Origin: Treponema sp. UBA6988
Lineage (GTDB): Bacteria > Spirochaetota > Spirochaetia > Treponematales > Treponemataceae
DNA length: 64,000 bases
Assembly (NCBI GenBank): GCA_002448445.1
Contig: DJYC01000041.1
Location: 5,528-69,527, forward strand
Reading direction: 5' to 3'
The position numbers and the translations under genes were made by a program. Below the pieces are notes generated by a model. It was not told the DNA's origin and made no database searches. It saw only the letters and a program-made list of their open reading frames with translations. This document shows positions 41,983-51,060 of the stretch, piece by piece. Position 1 is the stretch's first letter. Every line of letters starts with the position of its first letter.

Positions 41983-42711
41983 CTACTGCCTATTTACAGG
42001 GACAATGAATTCCATTCCCCACATGTAGCCGTACATGTGTTCCCCGCCTATTATTAGTTCCACAGAAGTTGGGGTAAGAACGAAGGGCAGCTTGTCCAAG
42101 TCTGGTATGCCAATGGCAAATGCTTCGTCTGCCGAAGTTTCATTTTTTTCCAATACAGGTTCAAGTGCTTCTTTGTAGGCTTTGTCCGAGATGAATTCCT
42201 TTGCGGATGCCACCATCTTTTTGCTTTCTTTGTTATAGACAAAGCTTTTTCTTGCTATGTAGGGGTGGATTCCGCCTGCATCGACTTTTTCGTAAAAGAG
42301 TACGGAGATATAGGAGCCTGTGTATGTTACGGTTCCTATGAAGATTGAATACTCTCCTTTTTCTTCTGCGTTGTCTGTGTAATTTTCCTCCGCGTACTTG
42401 CATTGCTTGCTTAGCCATTCTTTTATGCTGCTGTTTAGCTTGTCGCAGCCTTCAAATTCTGGGACTTCAACCGTCATTTCCAGCTTGGGGAATTTTTTTG
42501 TGTAGCAGCTGGACGTAAAGGCTTTTTCTGTGTTTCCCTTTTTTCCGTAGGGGAAGCTTCCTGTTTTTACTGCTTTTTCTGCGTGGGCAGCTGTGGGTGT
42601 AAGTGGCGAAAGGGTGCAGAGTGCCAGTGCGGCCAAGACAAGGCCCAGACTGTGCGCTGCCTTGAAATGTTTTGCGTTGCAATGCTTTTGTGTGCTGGTG
42701 AGATTTTTCAT
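41983..42711 (-). CDS. Exported protein with DUF3298-like features
   Basis: A 242-residue exported protein. A long hydrophobic N-terminal segment ends SPLTPTAAHAEK. The mature part includes LEMTVEVPEFEGCDKLNSSIKEWL, FYEKVDAGGIHPYIARKSFVYNKESKKMV and FVLTPTSVELIIGGEHMYGYM. This combination resembles DUF3298/DUF4163-type periplasmic proteins, a weak family call. ATG 42711 has AAAGGAGG upstream; the longer reading lacks one. Confidence 0.75.
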   Translation of the reverse strand: MKNLTSTQKHCNAKHFKAAHSLGLVLAALALCTLSPLTPTAAHAEKAVKTGSFPYGKKGNTEKAFTSSCYTKKFPKLEMTVEVPEFEGCDKLNSSIKEWLSKQCKYAEENYTDNAEEKGEYSIFIGTVTYTGSYISVLFYEKVDAGGIHPYIARKSFVYNKESKKMVASAKEFISDKAYKEALEPVLEKNETSADEAFAIGIPDLDKLPFVLTPTSVELIIGGEHMYGYMWGMEFIVPVNRQ

Positions 42712-42737
42712 AAGACCTCCTTTTGTCAAGGCTATGC

Positions 42738-42766
42738 TTGACGGTGGCAATAAATTGGGGTATATT
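42738..42766 (+). promoter_or_regulatory. Plus-strand promoter of a possible small RNA
   Basis: TTGACG and TATATT are separated by 17 bases, with no plus-strand gene downstream before a terminator about 95 bases away. Confidence 0.5.
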
Positions 42767-42772
42767 TAAACA

Positions 42773-42867
42773 ATAAAAGGAACAACGCAGCCGTGTGGCT
42801 GTCTCCTTTTGGCATATTTGAAAAGCCTACTCGGAAGCTGCGACACTTGGGTAGGCTTTATTTTTTG
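42773..42867 (+). ncRNA. Candidate small RNA of about 95 nt
   Basis: A promoter upstream and a terminator hairpin bracket a non-coding stretch. AAAGGA/TCCTTT encloses a CAGCC-gtgt-GGCTG hairpin near the 5' end. The 3' end is AAAGCCTAC/GTAGGCTTT followed by TATTTTTT. It matches no ncRNA family that I recognise. The hairpin could also serve as terminator of the convergent methyltransferase gene. Confidence 0.4.
42821..42867 (+). terminator. Terminator hairpin
   Basis: AAAGCCTAC/GTAGGCTTT with a 20-base loop and a T-rich end on the plus strand; the minus-strand T-tract is weaker. Confidence 0.65.
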
Positions 42868-42909
42868 CTCTACAAGGTTTACTTGAAGAGAGCGAGTGCT
42901 TCTATAATC

Positions 42910-43926
42910 TTACCTGTTGCGCATCAAAAAGGTAAGCTCGTGCTTGTTGTAGTGCAGGTGAACTACGCGGCTGTTTGGTAAAGAGGCAAATTCTTCTGCG
43001 GCCTGCCAGTTTATTCCGCCCTGCATCTTTATTGTACAAATCATGTTGAATTTTATACCGCTTTCAAGCCAGGTCTTTACCCATTGCAAAAGGCGTTCTG
43101 GGTAGCAGATTACGTCGCTTAAAATCCAGTCTGGGTCTCCGCCAAGGGCTTCCCTTACGTCTGAAGGCTTTAGCGTAAAGGCATCGTGGGCAGAAAAAGT
43201 TACGAGGGGATTTTCCATGAGCGAAGGGGCAAGTGGGCTTCTGTCCACCGCAAAAACTCTTGCGCCAAGAAGGGTTAGAACGTATGTCCATCCGCCGGGG
43301 CATGCACCTGCTTCAAAACAAAGGCTTTCCTTTGCAGGAAGTTCCTCTCCAAAAAAGTGGTTGAATAGCGTTAGTGCCTCCTGAATCTTTAGGTAAGCAC
43401 GGCTTGGTGGGTTTTCGTGGTCTTCTTCAAAGTTGAGCGTGCCAAGCGGAATGCAGCTTGAAGTGCTTGCGCTTGCAAGAATTGTGTGCTCGTCCAAAAG
43501 GGTGTAGAACCCCATGGGGCTTTGCGGAATCTTTACCGGAAAATTGCGGGGCTTTAGCGGAATGTAGGGAAGCTTTTCCTGTATAAGGGTTTGCCTTCTG
43601 TGGTTGGTAAAAGAGTAGGGTGCCCAGGAACGCTGAATTCCCTTTAGTGCATTCGCTGCCTCTCCAATCGAATTGAATTTTACTATGAATGGTTCCAAAA
43701 GGGCTGTTGCGCAAAAGTAGGGCAGAAAGTGGGGTAAAAAGCAGGGGGTAGAAGATGAAGTTGCTGATGCACACTCTGCGCTGTAGCTTGGCAGGTAGAC
43801 AAGGTCTCCGTATTCCTTTCTGGAATTAGTGTCCACACCTAGGCGCGAGGCAAATTCGTCCAGCATAAAAGCCTTGCATTCGGGGAAGGGTAGAAAAGCG
43901 CTTCCGCTTATTTTTTCTATTTCCAA
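42910..43926 (-). CDS. RlmM-like 23S rRNA 2'-O-methyltransferase
   Basis: A 338-residue SAM-dependent methyltransferase. The SAM motif FEAGACPGGWTYVLTLLGA matches RlmM (FtsJ-like). The catalytic K-D-K-E set can be traced through LSDVICYP, MICTIKMQG and NKHELTFLM. RlmM methylates C2498 of 23S rRNA in E. coli; the exact target here is inferred. The N-terminal 200 residues are the expected RNA-recognition part but diverge strongly. It follows the PilZ gene by 15 bases and is probably co-transcribed. Confidence 0.8.
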   Translation of the reverse strand: MEIEKISGSAFLPFPECKAFMLDEFASRLGVDTNSRKEYGDLVYLPSYSAECASATSSSTPCFLPHFLPYFCATALLEPFIVKFNSIGEAANALKGIQRSWAPYSFTNHRRQTLIQEKLPYIPLKPRNFPVKIPQSPMGFYTLLDEHTILASASTSSCIPLGTLNFEEDHENPPSRAYLKIQEALTLFNHFFGEELPAKESLCFEAGACPGGWTYVLTLLGARVFAVDRSPLAPSLMENPLVTFSAHDAFTLKPSDVREALGGDPDWILSDVICYPERLLQWVKTWLESGIKFNMICTIKMQGGINWQAAEEFASLPNSRVVHLHYNKHELTFLMRNR

Positions 43927-43941
43927 AGCCTGTTCCTAAAT

Positions 43942-44301
43942 TTAGTCAAATAAGCTGTCTGCTTCCTTTTTGGAGGCGGCCTTTAAAAAATCAATGTATC
44001 TTAAAAGAAGGGGTGTTCCTGGTGAGCATAAAAACGAAAAACCAATGTTGGAGCGGTTCTCGGAATTTGTAATCCACCTGGGGCGGCACAAAAGCGAAAA
44101 TGGAAGAAGGAATTCCTTGCGGGGAATCTTCATCTTTATGCTGTAGTCGTTTTCCATGTCCACTTTTACGGGAACAGGAAAGTGTATCCTGCAGCCAGAG
44201 GCGCTAATGTCGTCCAGCACGCCGGGGAGAACGCAAAGCTCTTGGGCATCAACGCGTCCGGTGTCCGTAAAGCGCTCTTCCTTTCTGTGTTCGTTCTTCA
44301 T
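43942..44301 (-). CDS. PilZ-domain protein
   Basis: A 119-residue single PilZ domain that may bind c-di-GMP. The motif R6-x3-R10 (RKEER) and D31-x-S33-x2-G36 (DISASG) are both intact. It has no output domain, so it would act through a partner. The ATG has no Shine-Dalgarno sequence; a TTGACC-17-CATAAT promoter ends 7 bases upstream. A GGDEF protein at the window end shows that the messenger is probably made in this organism. Confidence 0.88.
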   Translation of the reverse strand: MKNEHRKEERFTDTGRVDAQELCVLPGVLDDISASGCRIHFPVPVKVDMENDYSIKMKIPRKEFLLPFSLLCRPRWITNSENRSNIGFSFLCSPGTPLLLRYIDFLKAASKKEADSLFD

Positions 44302-44308
44302 ATCTTTA

Positions 44309-44337
44309 ATTATGAATGAAAAATTCGGTTAGGTCAA
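44309..44337 (-). promoter_or_regulatory. Promoter of the PilZ/methyltransferase operon
   Basis: On the minus strand TTGACC and CATAAT are separated by 17 bases; the -10 box ends 7 bases before the ATG. Confidence 0.6.
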
Positions 44338-44463
44338 GGTGGCAAATGAAAATTATGGAGTTTTTGGAGAATGTCTTGCTTTTCTTCTCTTTTGGACGGC
44401 AGGCCAACTTTAACTGTGCCCGTTCCAACAGGCCTGGAATTTTGGAGATTCTGTCAGGAAGCG

Positions 44464-45471
44464 TCAGTGGGGGATGTCAGTTGTGGTTTGCTCTTTTTTT
44501 TCACTGGCGGAATTTTTCTTTACTGTGCGGATGTTGCGGATTAGTTCGGGGAGTTTGGTGTATTTTAGGCCTATTCCAATCTGGATTCTTCTGTTGATGT
44601 AGCTGTCCAGGTCGCCGTAGGCATCGATTGTGTTTATAAGGGGCATTTTGTAGGTTAGGGATATGTCTGCCATAAAGTTGTAGGGGAGGAGTATTTTGTA
44701 GCCTGCCTGTGCCGCTGCGGAAAAGTTTACGCCTCCGTAGCTCAGACTGTAGCTTTTGGAGTAGGAAACATAGTCTATGTAGCAGCCTAGTCCCGCGTAG
44801 AATTTTTGAAGCCGCCTTGACATGGGGTAAAAGTAGGGGAAGTAGCCTACGGTTAGCGGGAGGGCGTAGATGCCGTCATATTTTGTGTCCATGAAGGTTG
44901 CAGAAAAAAGTGCCTTTTGCGCAAGGTGGGGGATTATCTGCTTTTCGTAGCTAAGGCCAAGACCGAATCCCTTGTGGGCAACTCCGTAGAACATGGTTAA
45001 AAAGTCAAAGCCGAATGAACTTTTTAGCTCCGGCTCGCTTTCGCTTGAAATTTTAAACTGCTGTCCCAGTGTGCTCCAGAAGTTGTATGTTTGAACATGC
45101 TCAAGGTATTCTTCCCTTTCGGAAAGGCTTGCGTCTGTGGCAGGGGATTCATCTTCCGTGGTTGCGGATGTCGATTCCGTGCTGTCGGATGCAGACTCTG
45201 TGTTAACGGATGCCGGCTCCGTGTTAGCGGATGTCGATTCCGTGTATTCTGCTTCTTGCGGATGAACTTGTCTTGGGCAGGACAGGAAGAGAAATAGAAT
45301 CGTTGCAAAGAAAAGCCTTGCTTTTTTCCAACCAAGCCTACCCCCGATTGGAAGGGCCCGCCGCAGGCGGGTTGCGAAGCAATGGAGCGGGTAGGGCCCC
45401 GCGGAACCCTGGAAAGCGGGTTTGCAAACAAAAGCTGGTCCGAGAAAAAAATCAAAAAGCTTATGTATCAT
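44464..45471 (-). CDS. Probable outer-membrane protein; 5' end contains a repeat copy
   Basis: A protein of up to 335 residues. A hydrophobic export segment (KKARLFFATILFLFLSC) is followed by Ser/Thr/Glu tandem repeats (TESTSANTEPASVNTE type) and a beta-rich domain of about 230 residues resembling treponemal barrel proteins. The ATG at 45471 overlaps the stop of the cyclase gene (ATGA). Between it and the export signal lie 45 residues encoded by the dispersed repeat (QGSAGPYPLHCFATRLRRAL). No better in-frame start exists after the repeat, so the true start is uncertain or the gene was altered by insertion. Confidence 0.6.
   Translation of the reverse strand: MIHKLFDFFLGPAFVCKPAFQGSAGPYPLHCFATRLRRALPIGGRLGWKKARLFFATILFLFLSCPRQVHPQEAEYTESTSANTEPASVNTESASDSTESTSATTEDESPATDASLSEREEYLEHVQTYNFWSTLGQQFKISSESEPELKSSFGFDFLTMFYGVAHKGFGLGLSYEKQIIPHLAQKALFSATFMDTKYDGIYALPLTVGYFPYFYPMSRRLQKFYAGLGCYIDYVSYSKSYSLSYGGVNFSAAAQAGYKILLPYNFMADISLTYKMPLINTIDAYGDLDSYINRRIQIGIGLKYTKLPELIRNIRTVKKNSASEKKEQTTTDIPH
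45340..45420 (+). repeat. Dispersed structured repeat, copy 9 (inside a coding region)
   Basis: A plus-strand core with CCCGCC-gca-GGCGGG, TTGC-gaa-GCAA and GCGGG/CCCGC hairpins and GGAACCCTGGAAAGC. It lies antisense within the 5' end of the outer-membrane gene. Confidence 0.75.
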
Positions 45472-48371
45472 TTTGAAGTCATGGTGTAGACACCGTCCCA
45501 TTTTATGACGTCTCCGTTGACGTCCCTCGGAAGTCCGTTTGCGATGAAGTTTTCGCAGCGGACAATCATCTTTTTTTCGGGCGAGATATAGTTTTTGTCC
45601 TGCACGTCGCTCGTGGGGTTGCAGCGGTATGCGTCGGAAAAAAGTTTTTTTGCTTTTGAAAAGTCCTTTATGTCCTTTGGGTCTGCACCTTCTTCCCTTC
45701 CTTTTAAATACCATTCCATTGCCTTGTTAAAAAGCTCAACGGATTCAAGCTCTTCTTTTTTTAGTTCGGACTTTAGGCCTGCAATGGAATAAATTTGCAC
45801 GGGTTTTTCCACGTTGATTACGCGGACGCAATCAAGCTGGCGGGCAACTAAAAGGCCTTGCGTTTGGCCGGAATTTGCTTCCTGCCAGGTGCTTTCGCTG
45901 CACATTATCCAGCTGTCGTAGGCTTTGTTTGTTCCTTCAAGGCGGGATGCCAAGTTTACGTTGTTGCCCATGACGGTATAGTTGAGTTTTTTCTGGGTGC
46001 CCATGTTTCCTACAACCATGTCTCCGGTGTTTATTCCGACGCGGGACTTGAGCAAAAATGGCGTGTGGGTGACCGGGTGAATTGGAAGCTCGTCCTTGTG
46101 CTCTTCGTTGTAGATTGCTTCTGCCTGCTTCATGCGGATTCCTGCAAGGCAGGCATTGTAGGCGTTAAGGGGGTCGTCCACTGGGGCGCCAAAGAAGGAT
46201 ACAATTTCGTCTCCTACGTACTTGTCTATTGTTCCGTGGCAGTCCATGATTGCGTCGCTTAATACGCCAAGGTAGCCGTTTAGTATGTCTACAAGGCGGA
46301 CGGCTCCGTGTTGCTCACCTTCTTCGCGGTTTATGCATTCGGTAAAGCCGGAGAAGGTTCTTACGTCGGAGAAAAGTGCCGTCATTCTTTTGTTTGCACC
46401 GCCCAAGGAAAGAAGCGATGGATTTTTTACAATCTGGTTTACAACTTCCGGGGCAACGTAAGCGTCAAATCCCCTGCGCAGGGTTCTTTTTTCCTTTTCT
46501 GCAAGTGCAAAGTTCAGTACCATCTGGGCAATGTAGGTAAAAAGGGCCAGCAGGAAGGGGGCTACCAAAGGCACGTATATGCGGAATAGAATCATTAGCA
46601 GGCTGAATATTATTGTCGGCGGAAAAAGGTAGAGGAGACCGGCTGCGTTTTTTGCGAATGCGGGGAATTTCCTCGTGAGCAGGATTATTGCCAGCGTAAA
46701 GACAAGGCTGGCTATGATTGCCGTAAGCGGATTTACGGTGCGTATGAAGTTCTTCTGCAGGATTGAATTTGCCACGTTTGCATGTGTTCCAAGGTTGGGG
46801 TAACCTCTCTGGAAGGGTGTAACACCAAGGTCTGTGCTTGCCGTTGCCGAATTTCCTATTAGGCAGAATGAATTTGCAAATTCCACTGCAAGCCTTTCGT
46901 GCAGGCTTGAATACTGGCTGACTGTACTGCTGAACTGCTTTATGGCCTTTGAGCCTTCCTCACCCGCGGAGCCTTCAAGGGAAAGTAGCGACTGTGAAAA
47001 GCTTTCGAGTTCCTGGAAGAACTGCGACCTTGCGGAAAAATATGCCTGGTATTCTTCATCGGAAATGCCTCCCCCGATTGCATTCCCCTGAATGTCAAAG
47101 CCCTGGCAGAGTCCGAGCAGGCGCTTTTTTTCGCCTACAATCTGGCCGTAGCCTTCAAGAATGTCGGGAATGTAGGAAAGCCACGTGGAAAGCTCAGTCT
47201 GACCTTCATCCTGCTTGCCTCCCGCCGTCCGTAGCGAGTAAAGGCTTTCAAGGTCTTTGATTGCAGAACTTTCAAGCTTGTCCAAGTGCAGAACCATGTA
47301 AACCGGCACGTGCCTAAAGCTGTCGTTGTAGGTTGAATGCTGCCAGTTAATCATCATGCGGCCGTTTTCGTCAAGCGGAATCTTTATGTCCTCGCGCTTT
47401 TCCTTTCCCGGAAGAAGGGCTCCCCTTAACAACAGTGACTTTCTCTTCCTTTCGAATGACTGAACGTCAAGCATTTTGACAAGGGGGGCAAATGCAAGCT
47501 GGCCTATGTATTTTCCGTCGTACCAGTTAAAAAGCTCTATCCTCCGCCTTGTACCGTCAGTGTCTATGATTACGTTTGTAAAGCCTTCGCAAGCGGCCCT
47601 GCTGCCCATCGCGTGGAGCACGGGGGTAAAGCCTGTTTCTGCCTTGGCATTGCGTATGGCCTCTTCGTTTTCCCGCCTGATGAGAGACTTTGGATCCTGC
47701 ACGTTAAAGAGGAAGCGTTCCTTTGCATATTCCAGGTCTTCCTTTGTGCGGTCAATTTTTATGTCATAGGCGTTTACCGTAAGCGACGTGTTTCCAAAAA
47801 ATTGTATTGCCCGGGCAAAATAATCATCGAAGTCCCGGTTCACACCTTCGTAGATGGAGCCGTACATTCCGTAGAGGATTTCATCAATTCTGCCGGTAAG
47901 CTCGCTGCCTTTTTGAATTGCGTTGCGGGAATTTATTTCTCCCCTTTGTATTGATGAAGTGAATTCTTCTATATTATGTGCAATCCTTTGCTCTCCGTTT
48001 CCGAAAGTTTCTTCGGTAACAGTGGCTATGTCGGCTGCTGCCCCCTTGCTCGCGGGTGAAAGGTATTCAATATCGAATATTGCGTTGTAGGCACCGAGTT
48101 CCTTCATCCTGATAAGGACGTTGCCCAAAAGGTCTCTTGTCCAAGGCCATGAGCCTTCCTTGTTGAGGGAAAGGTCGTCTATGTCCACAAGGAGGATGTT
48201 TTCCTCCTGTTCTACCTTTGGCGAAAGCCTTACGAGAACGTCATATATGCGGTAGTCAAATTTCGTGAAGAATTTAAGCGCGGAAAGCACCAGGATAAGG
48301 ACTGCAACTGCAATCAGTGCCAAAATGTCCGTGTTGCGTGAAAAAAAAAGTTTTTTTATTCCCTTTGCCAT
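45468..48371 (-). CDS. CHASE2-domain adenylate/guanylate cyclase
   Basis: A 967-residue membrane cyclase. One N-terminal membrane helix (ILALIAVAVLILVLSAL) leads to a long periplasmic CHASE2 sensor (FDYRIYDVLVRLSP, ILLVDIDDLSLNKEGSWPWTRDLLG). Three helices near 547-630 follow, and then a class III cyclase domain with FSDVRTFSGFTE, YVGDEIVSFFGAP and NVNLASRLEGTNK. cAMP is the likely product. ATG 48371 fits a TATACT box 7 bases upstream; the longer reading starts before it. It is divergent from an OMP/FecR operon, a known context for CHASE2 cyclases. A dual cNMP-binding regulator lies at 55 kb. Confidence 0.92.
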   Translation of the reverse strand: MAKGIKKLFFSRNTDILALIAVAVLILVLSALKFFTKFDYRIYDVLVRLSPKVEQEENILLVDIDDLSLNKEGSWPWTRDLLGNVLIRMKELGAYNAIFDIEYLSPASKGAAADIATVTEETFGNGEQRIAHNIEEFTSSIQRGEINSRNAIQKGSELTGRIDEILYGMYGSIYEGVNRDFDDYFARAIQFFGNTSLTVNAYDIKIDRTKEDLEYAKERFLFNVQDPKSLIRRENEEAIRNAKAETGFTPVLHAMGSRAACEGFTNVIIDTDGTRRRIELFNWYDGKYIGQLAFAPLVKMLDVQSFERKRKSLLLRGALLPGKEKREDIKIPLDENGRMMINWQHSTYNDSFRHVPVYMVLHLDKLESSAIKDLESLYSLRTAGGKQDEGQTELSTWLSYIPDILEGYGQIVGEKKRLLGLCQGFDIQGNAIGGGISDEEYQAYFSARSQFFQELESFSQSLLSLEGSAGEEGSKAIKQFSSTVSQYSSLHERLAVEFANSFCLIGNSATASTDLGVTPFQRGYPNLGTHANVANSILQKNFIRTVNPLTAIIASLVFTLAIILLTRKFPAFAKNAAGLLYLFPPTIIFSLLMILFRIYVPLVAPFLLALFTYIAQMVLNFALAEKEKRTLRRGFDAYVAPEVVNQIVKNPSLLSLGGANKRMTALFSDVRTFSGFTECINREEGEQHGAVRLVDILNGYLGVLSDAIMDCHGTIDKYVGDEIVSFFGAPVDDPLNAYNACLAGIRMKQAEAIYNEEHKDELPIHPVTHTPFLLKSRVGINTGDMVVGNMGTQKKLNYTVMGNNVNLASRLEGTNKAYDSWIMCSESTWQEANSGQTQGLLVARQLDCVRVINVEKPVQIYSIAGLKSELKKEELESVELFNKAMEWYLKGREEGADPKDIKDFSKAKKLFSDAYRCNPTSDVQDKNYISPEKKMIVRCENFIANGLPRDVNGDVIKWDGVYTMTSK

Positions 48372-48463
48372 GACAAAAAGTATAACATAGTTTATAATAA
48401 AGTGAAATGTTTTTTGCTCGTTTATGAGCATTGAAATCTGTTTTCGGAGGACATGATTTTTAT

Positions 48464-48928
48464 ATGAAAAAGAGTTTTTTGCTTTTTGCAGTGCTTACTT
48501 TCTTTGCGGCTCTTGGTCTTCATGCCCAGTCTGCCGGCAATGTAACAAAAATGATTAATACGGAAAAGGCCAGCTGGGGGCAGGTAAGCTATTTTGCAGC
48601 CGTTGCCCAGGGGCTTGTTTCCGAGGATGCTTCCAACGAGTCTGCCTTTGCTGTGATTCAAAAGGCAGGAATTGCCGGGGCGGACAAGAATGCCCTTACT
48701 GCGATTACCTTTGCAGAGCTTGCCCATGTATGCGCCCAGACCTGGAAGGTGGACAACAGCCTTATGTACAGGCTTGCGCCCTCTCCACGCTATGCCTTTA
48801 CAATGTTCCGCGCCAACGGAATAATATCCCGGAATGCCGATCCTGATTCAGTCCCGGACGGACACGAAGTGCTAAACATTATGAATGCTGCCATGGAATT
48901 TGCCGCTGACGGCAAGGGGGGCAACTGA
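48464..48928 (+). CDS. Exported protein of unknown function, first gene of FecR operon
   Basis: A 154-residue exported protein with signal peptide FLLFAVLTFFAALGLHAQS. The mature part has helical repeats (GQVSYFAAVAQGLVS, TAITFAELAHVCAQTW, AFTMFRANGIISRNADPDSVPDGHEVLNIM) that resemble, loosely, envelope-anchoring modules. CGGAGG lies 13 bases before the ATG, slightly long. Its stop shares one base with the start of the next gene (TGATG). Confidence 0.72.
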   Translation: MKKSFLLFAVLTFFAALGLHAQSAGNVTKMINTEKASWGQVSYFAAVAQGLVSEDASNESAFAVIQKAGIAGADKNALTAITFAELAHVCAQTWKVDNSLMYRLAPSPRYAFTMFRANGIISRNADPDSVPDGHEVLNIMNAAMEFAADGKGGN

Positions 48929-50103
48929 TGAAAAAGACTCTGGCTCTTATCCTGGCGGCTATCATGCCTGCCTCTTTGTTTGCTGCCGAATTTGGCGGTA
49001 CCTTGTGTGAATCCGTTGAACTCTATACAAATGACTTTGACCCGCTGGCCATGGAAGAAAAGACAAAGGTGACTCTGTATTTCCGTACTCCTGTTGGACC
49101 ATCGTCATATTTTGTGGCAGAGGGCAAGGCAACTCCCACTTATGACGTGAATGATCTTTCGGAATTTGGTGACGGTGAGTTTAAATGTCCCGTAGACCTT
49201 ACGCTTTTTAAATATGCATATTCAATGAAGACGGAAGGCTCTTCCTCCGTGAACTTGGCGGCGGGAAGGTTTGGCGTTGTAGACACATCAGGATGCATTC
49301 TGAACCAGATTTCAGATGGCCTTTCTGCAAGCTACAGCAGTCAAAAAGTTGTGGCCGGCGCTTATGCAGGCTATACCGGTTTGCTGAACGGAATAGACAC
49401 TGTTATCCTTGGCGGAGACCTTGACGATACGGACAATGACTACTACTACTGTGCAAGTCCTTTCCTTTTAGGCCAGGCTTCGGTATATTTCCCCTATCTT
49501 TTCCTGAACCAGTCTGTGGGCCTTGAAGGTCTTTGTGCAATCGGAATGAAGGGGCCGAATGGCGACAATGCTGACTGCAAGCGCTTTTACGGAACCATTT
49601 CTTTTGGCGGCTCCCTTGGCGCGAGGAAGTTCTATAACCTTTCATCTACTTTCGGTGCGGAAATAATAGACGGTGAATTTGACAAAATTTCCAATCTTTC
49701 GCAGCTTTCCTTCTCTTATTACATTCCGGAATTCTATGATTCGCAGGTAACTCTGCACGGACTGTATGCATCCGGTGAAAATGGCCCCTTTGCAGCATTC
49801 AGGGGAATTACAAGCATAGAGGCTACCTATTCAATGTATCCATCTGACTACTCGGGCCTGTTAAAGACCGGGCTTAGCGGTACCTTCAAGCCAAGGAAAA
49901 ACATGCTCGCATCTTTGGGAACCGACGTGGTTTTTTCTTGCCCCAAGGATGATTTTGAATATGCCGGCATTCAGATATACGGTGAGTTCCTTTACCAGAT
50001 GTATACTGACTTGCAGCTGGGGCTCGTTGCCCACCAATACTTTGGGGATGACAGCGAGGAAAACGAAACTGCCTTGACGCTTTATGCAACCCTGGCATTC
50101 TAA
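48928..50103 (+). CDS. Probable outer-membrane porin-like protein
   Basis: A 391-residue exported protein with signal peptide LALILAAIMPASLFA. It consists of repeated amphipathic beta-strands and ends in LTLYATLAF, with a terminal phenylalanine typical of barrel assembly. The closest impression is a treponemal outer-membrane protein family; I cannot name it. It is coupled to the preceding gene and followed after 15 bases by the FecR gene. Confidence 0.78.
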   Translation: MKKTLALILAAIMPASLFAAEFGGTLCESVELYTNDFDPLAMEEKTKVTLYFRTPVGPSSYFVAEGKATPTYDVNDLSEFGDGEFKCPVDLTLFKYAYSMKTEGSSSVNLAAGRFGVVDTSGCILNQISDGLSASYSSQKVVAGAYAGYTGLLNGIDTVILGGDLDDTDNDYYYCASPFLLGQASVYFPYLFLNQSVGLEGLCAIGMKGPNGDNADCKRFYGTISFGGSLGARKFYNLSSTFGAEIIDGEFDKISNLSQLSFSYYIPEFYDSQVTLHGLYASGENGPFAAFRGITSIEATYSMYPSDYSGLLKTGLSGTFKPRKNMLASLGTDVVFSCPKDDFEYAGIQIYGEFLYQMYTDLQLGLVAHQYFGDDSEENETALTLYATLAF

Positions 50104-50118
50104 TACGGAGGATGGTTT

Positions 50119-50958
50119 ATGAAAAAGTCTTTTAGGATTTTATTAGCGGCTTTTGCGGTGCTTGTTGCCGTTCATTCTGCCTTTGCCCTTGAGGCGACGG
50201 TTCTTTCTACATCCGGCAAGGTGGAAATTCAGAAGGGAAGCAGCTGGATTCCTCTTAGCAAGGGCGATGTAGTCTCCAGCGGTGCGGTTATTTCTACCGG
50301 ATTCAAGTCTTCCGCGGAACTTAGCATTCAGGGTTCAAAGGTTCAGCTTGGCCCCCTTACCCGCATCACTATTGAAAAGCTTGTTTCCAGTTCGTCAAAG
50401 ACCGAGACTTCTATATATCTTGACAGCGGTAAAATAGACGCGAGTGTCAACAAGTCGGACGGAAAGCGAACCGGCTTCAGGGTAAGCACTCCTGTTGCAA
50501 CTGCTTCCGTGCGTGGAACCTCATTTTCCATAAATGCAGAGGGCTTCCTTTCTACGGATAAGGGGTTGGTTGCAAAAATGCCTTCTAAATCAAAGGCTCC
50601 TCAGGTATCGGATGTCCCTTCTGATTTTGTTCCAGGCGACGGCAAAACAAATGCCTTTACTTCAGTAAAGAATGTAAGCGGTGGCTTGGGAATTCCTGTG
50701 TATGAGGGGGATTCGAGCTCCACTGACTCTGCTACGGGGCTTCCTGTGTATCCTCAGAAGGAACTTGCAAGAAAAGTCGTAGACATCCATTCAGGGACAG
50801 GCTCCCAGGCATTCTTGGAGAGAATTGCTTCGCCTGCAGCAGGAGCTCCTACTTCTGCCTCCTATTTCCCGGAACCAGGTGCTCCTTTCGTGATTGAATC
50901 GGATTCCTCATCTTCTGGGGTGAGCTATGGAAATCTTGTAGTCACCGTTTCATACTAA
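50119..50958 (+). CDS. FecR-domain periplasmic protein
   Basis: A 279-residue exported protein (signal peptide ends HSAFA). Residues about 25-145 form a FecR domain: ATVLSTSGKVEIQKGSSWIPLSKGDVV, then SAELSIQGSKVQLGP and the RVSTPVATASVRGTSFSI motif. The tail is Ser/Pro-rich and probably unstructured. FecR proteins beside CHASE2 cyclases are widespread in spirochaetes and related bacteria and may bind cell-wall or ligand signals. GGAGG precedes the ATG. Confidence 0.88.
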   Translation: MKKSFRILLAAFAVLVAVHSAFALEATVLSTSGKVEIQKGSSWIPLSKGDVVSSGAVISTGFKSSAELSIQGSKVQLGPLTRITIEKLVSSSSKTETSIYLDSGKIDASVNKSDGKRTGFRVSTPVATASVRGTSFSINAEGFLSTDKGLVAKMPSKSKAPQVSDVPSDFVPGDGKTNAFTSVKNVSGGLGIPVYEGDSSSTDSATGLPVYPQKELARKVVDIHSGTGSQAFLERIASPAAGAPTSASYFPEPGAPFVIESDSSSSGVSYGNLVVTVSY

Positions 50959-51003
50959 GCTTTCGTGCGGCCTAGTGCGGCCTCGTGCCAAAGATGCAGA
51001 AAC

Positions 51004-51055
51004 AAACACCGAATGCCGTTCCCTTTCGTGGCGGACAATTTTCGGTGTTTTTTTT
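51004..51055 (+). terminator. Terminator of the FecR operon
   Basis: AAACACCGAA/TTCGGTGTTT arms are followed by a long T-tract. Confidence 0.8.
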
Positions 51056-51060
51056 GTGCA

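Noticed and set aside
42773..42867. 6S, SRP or tmRNA gene
   Set aside because: Size and conserved motifs do not match any of these; only a generic small-RNA call is justified.
45024..45455. A 143-codon frame overlapping the outer-membrane gene
   Set aside because: It is the +1 shadow of the Ser/Thr/Glu repeats and of the dispersed repeat.
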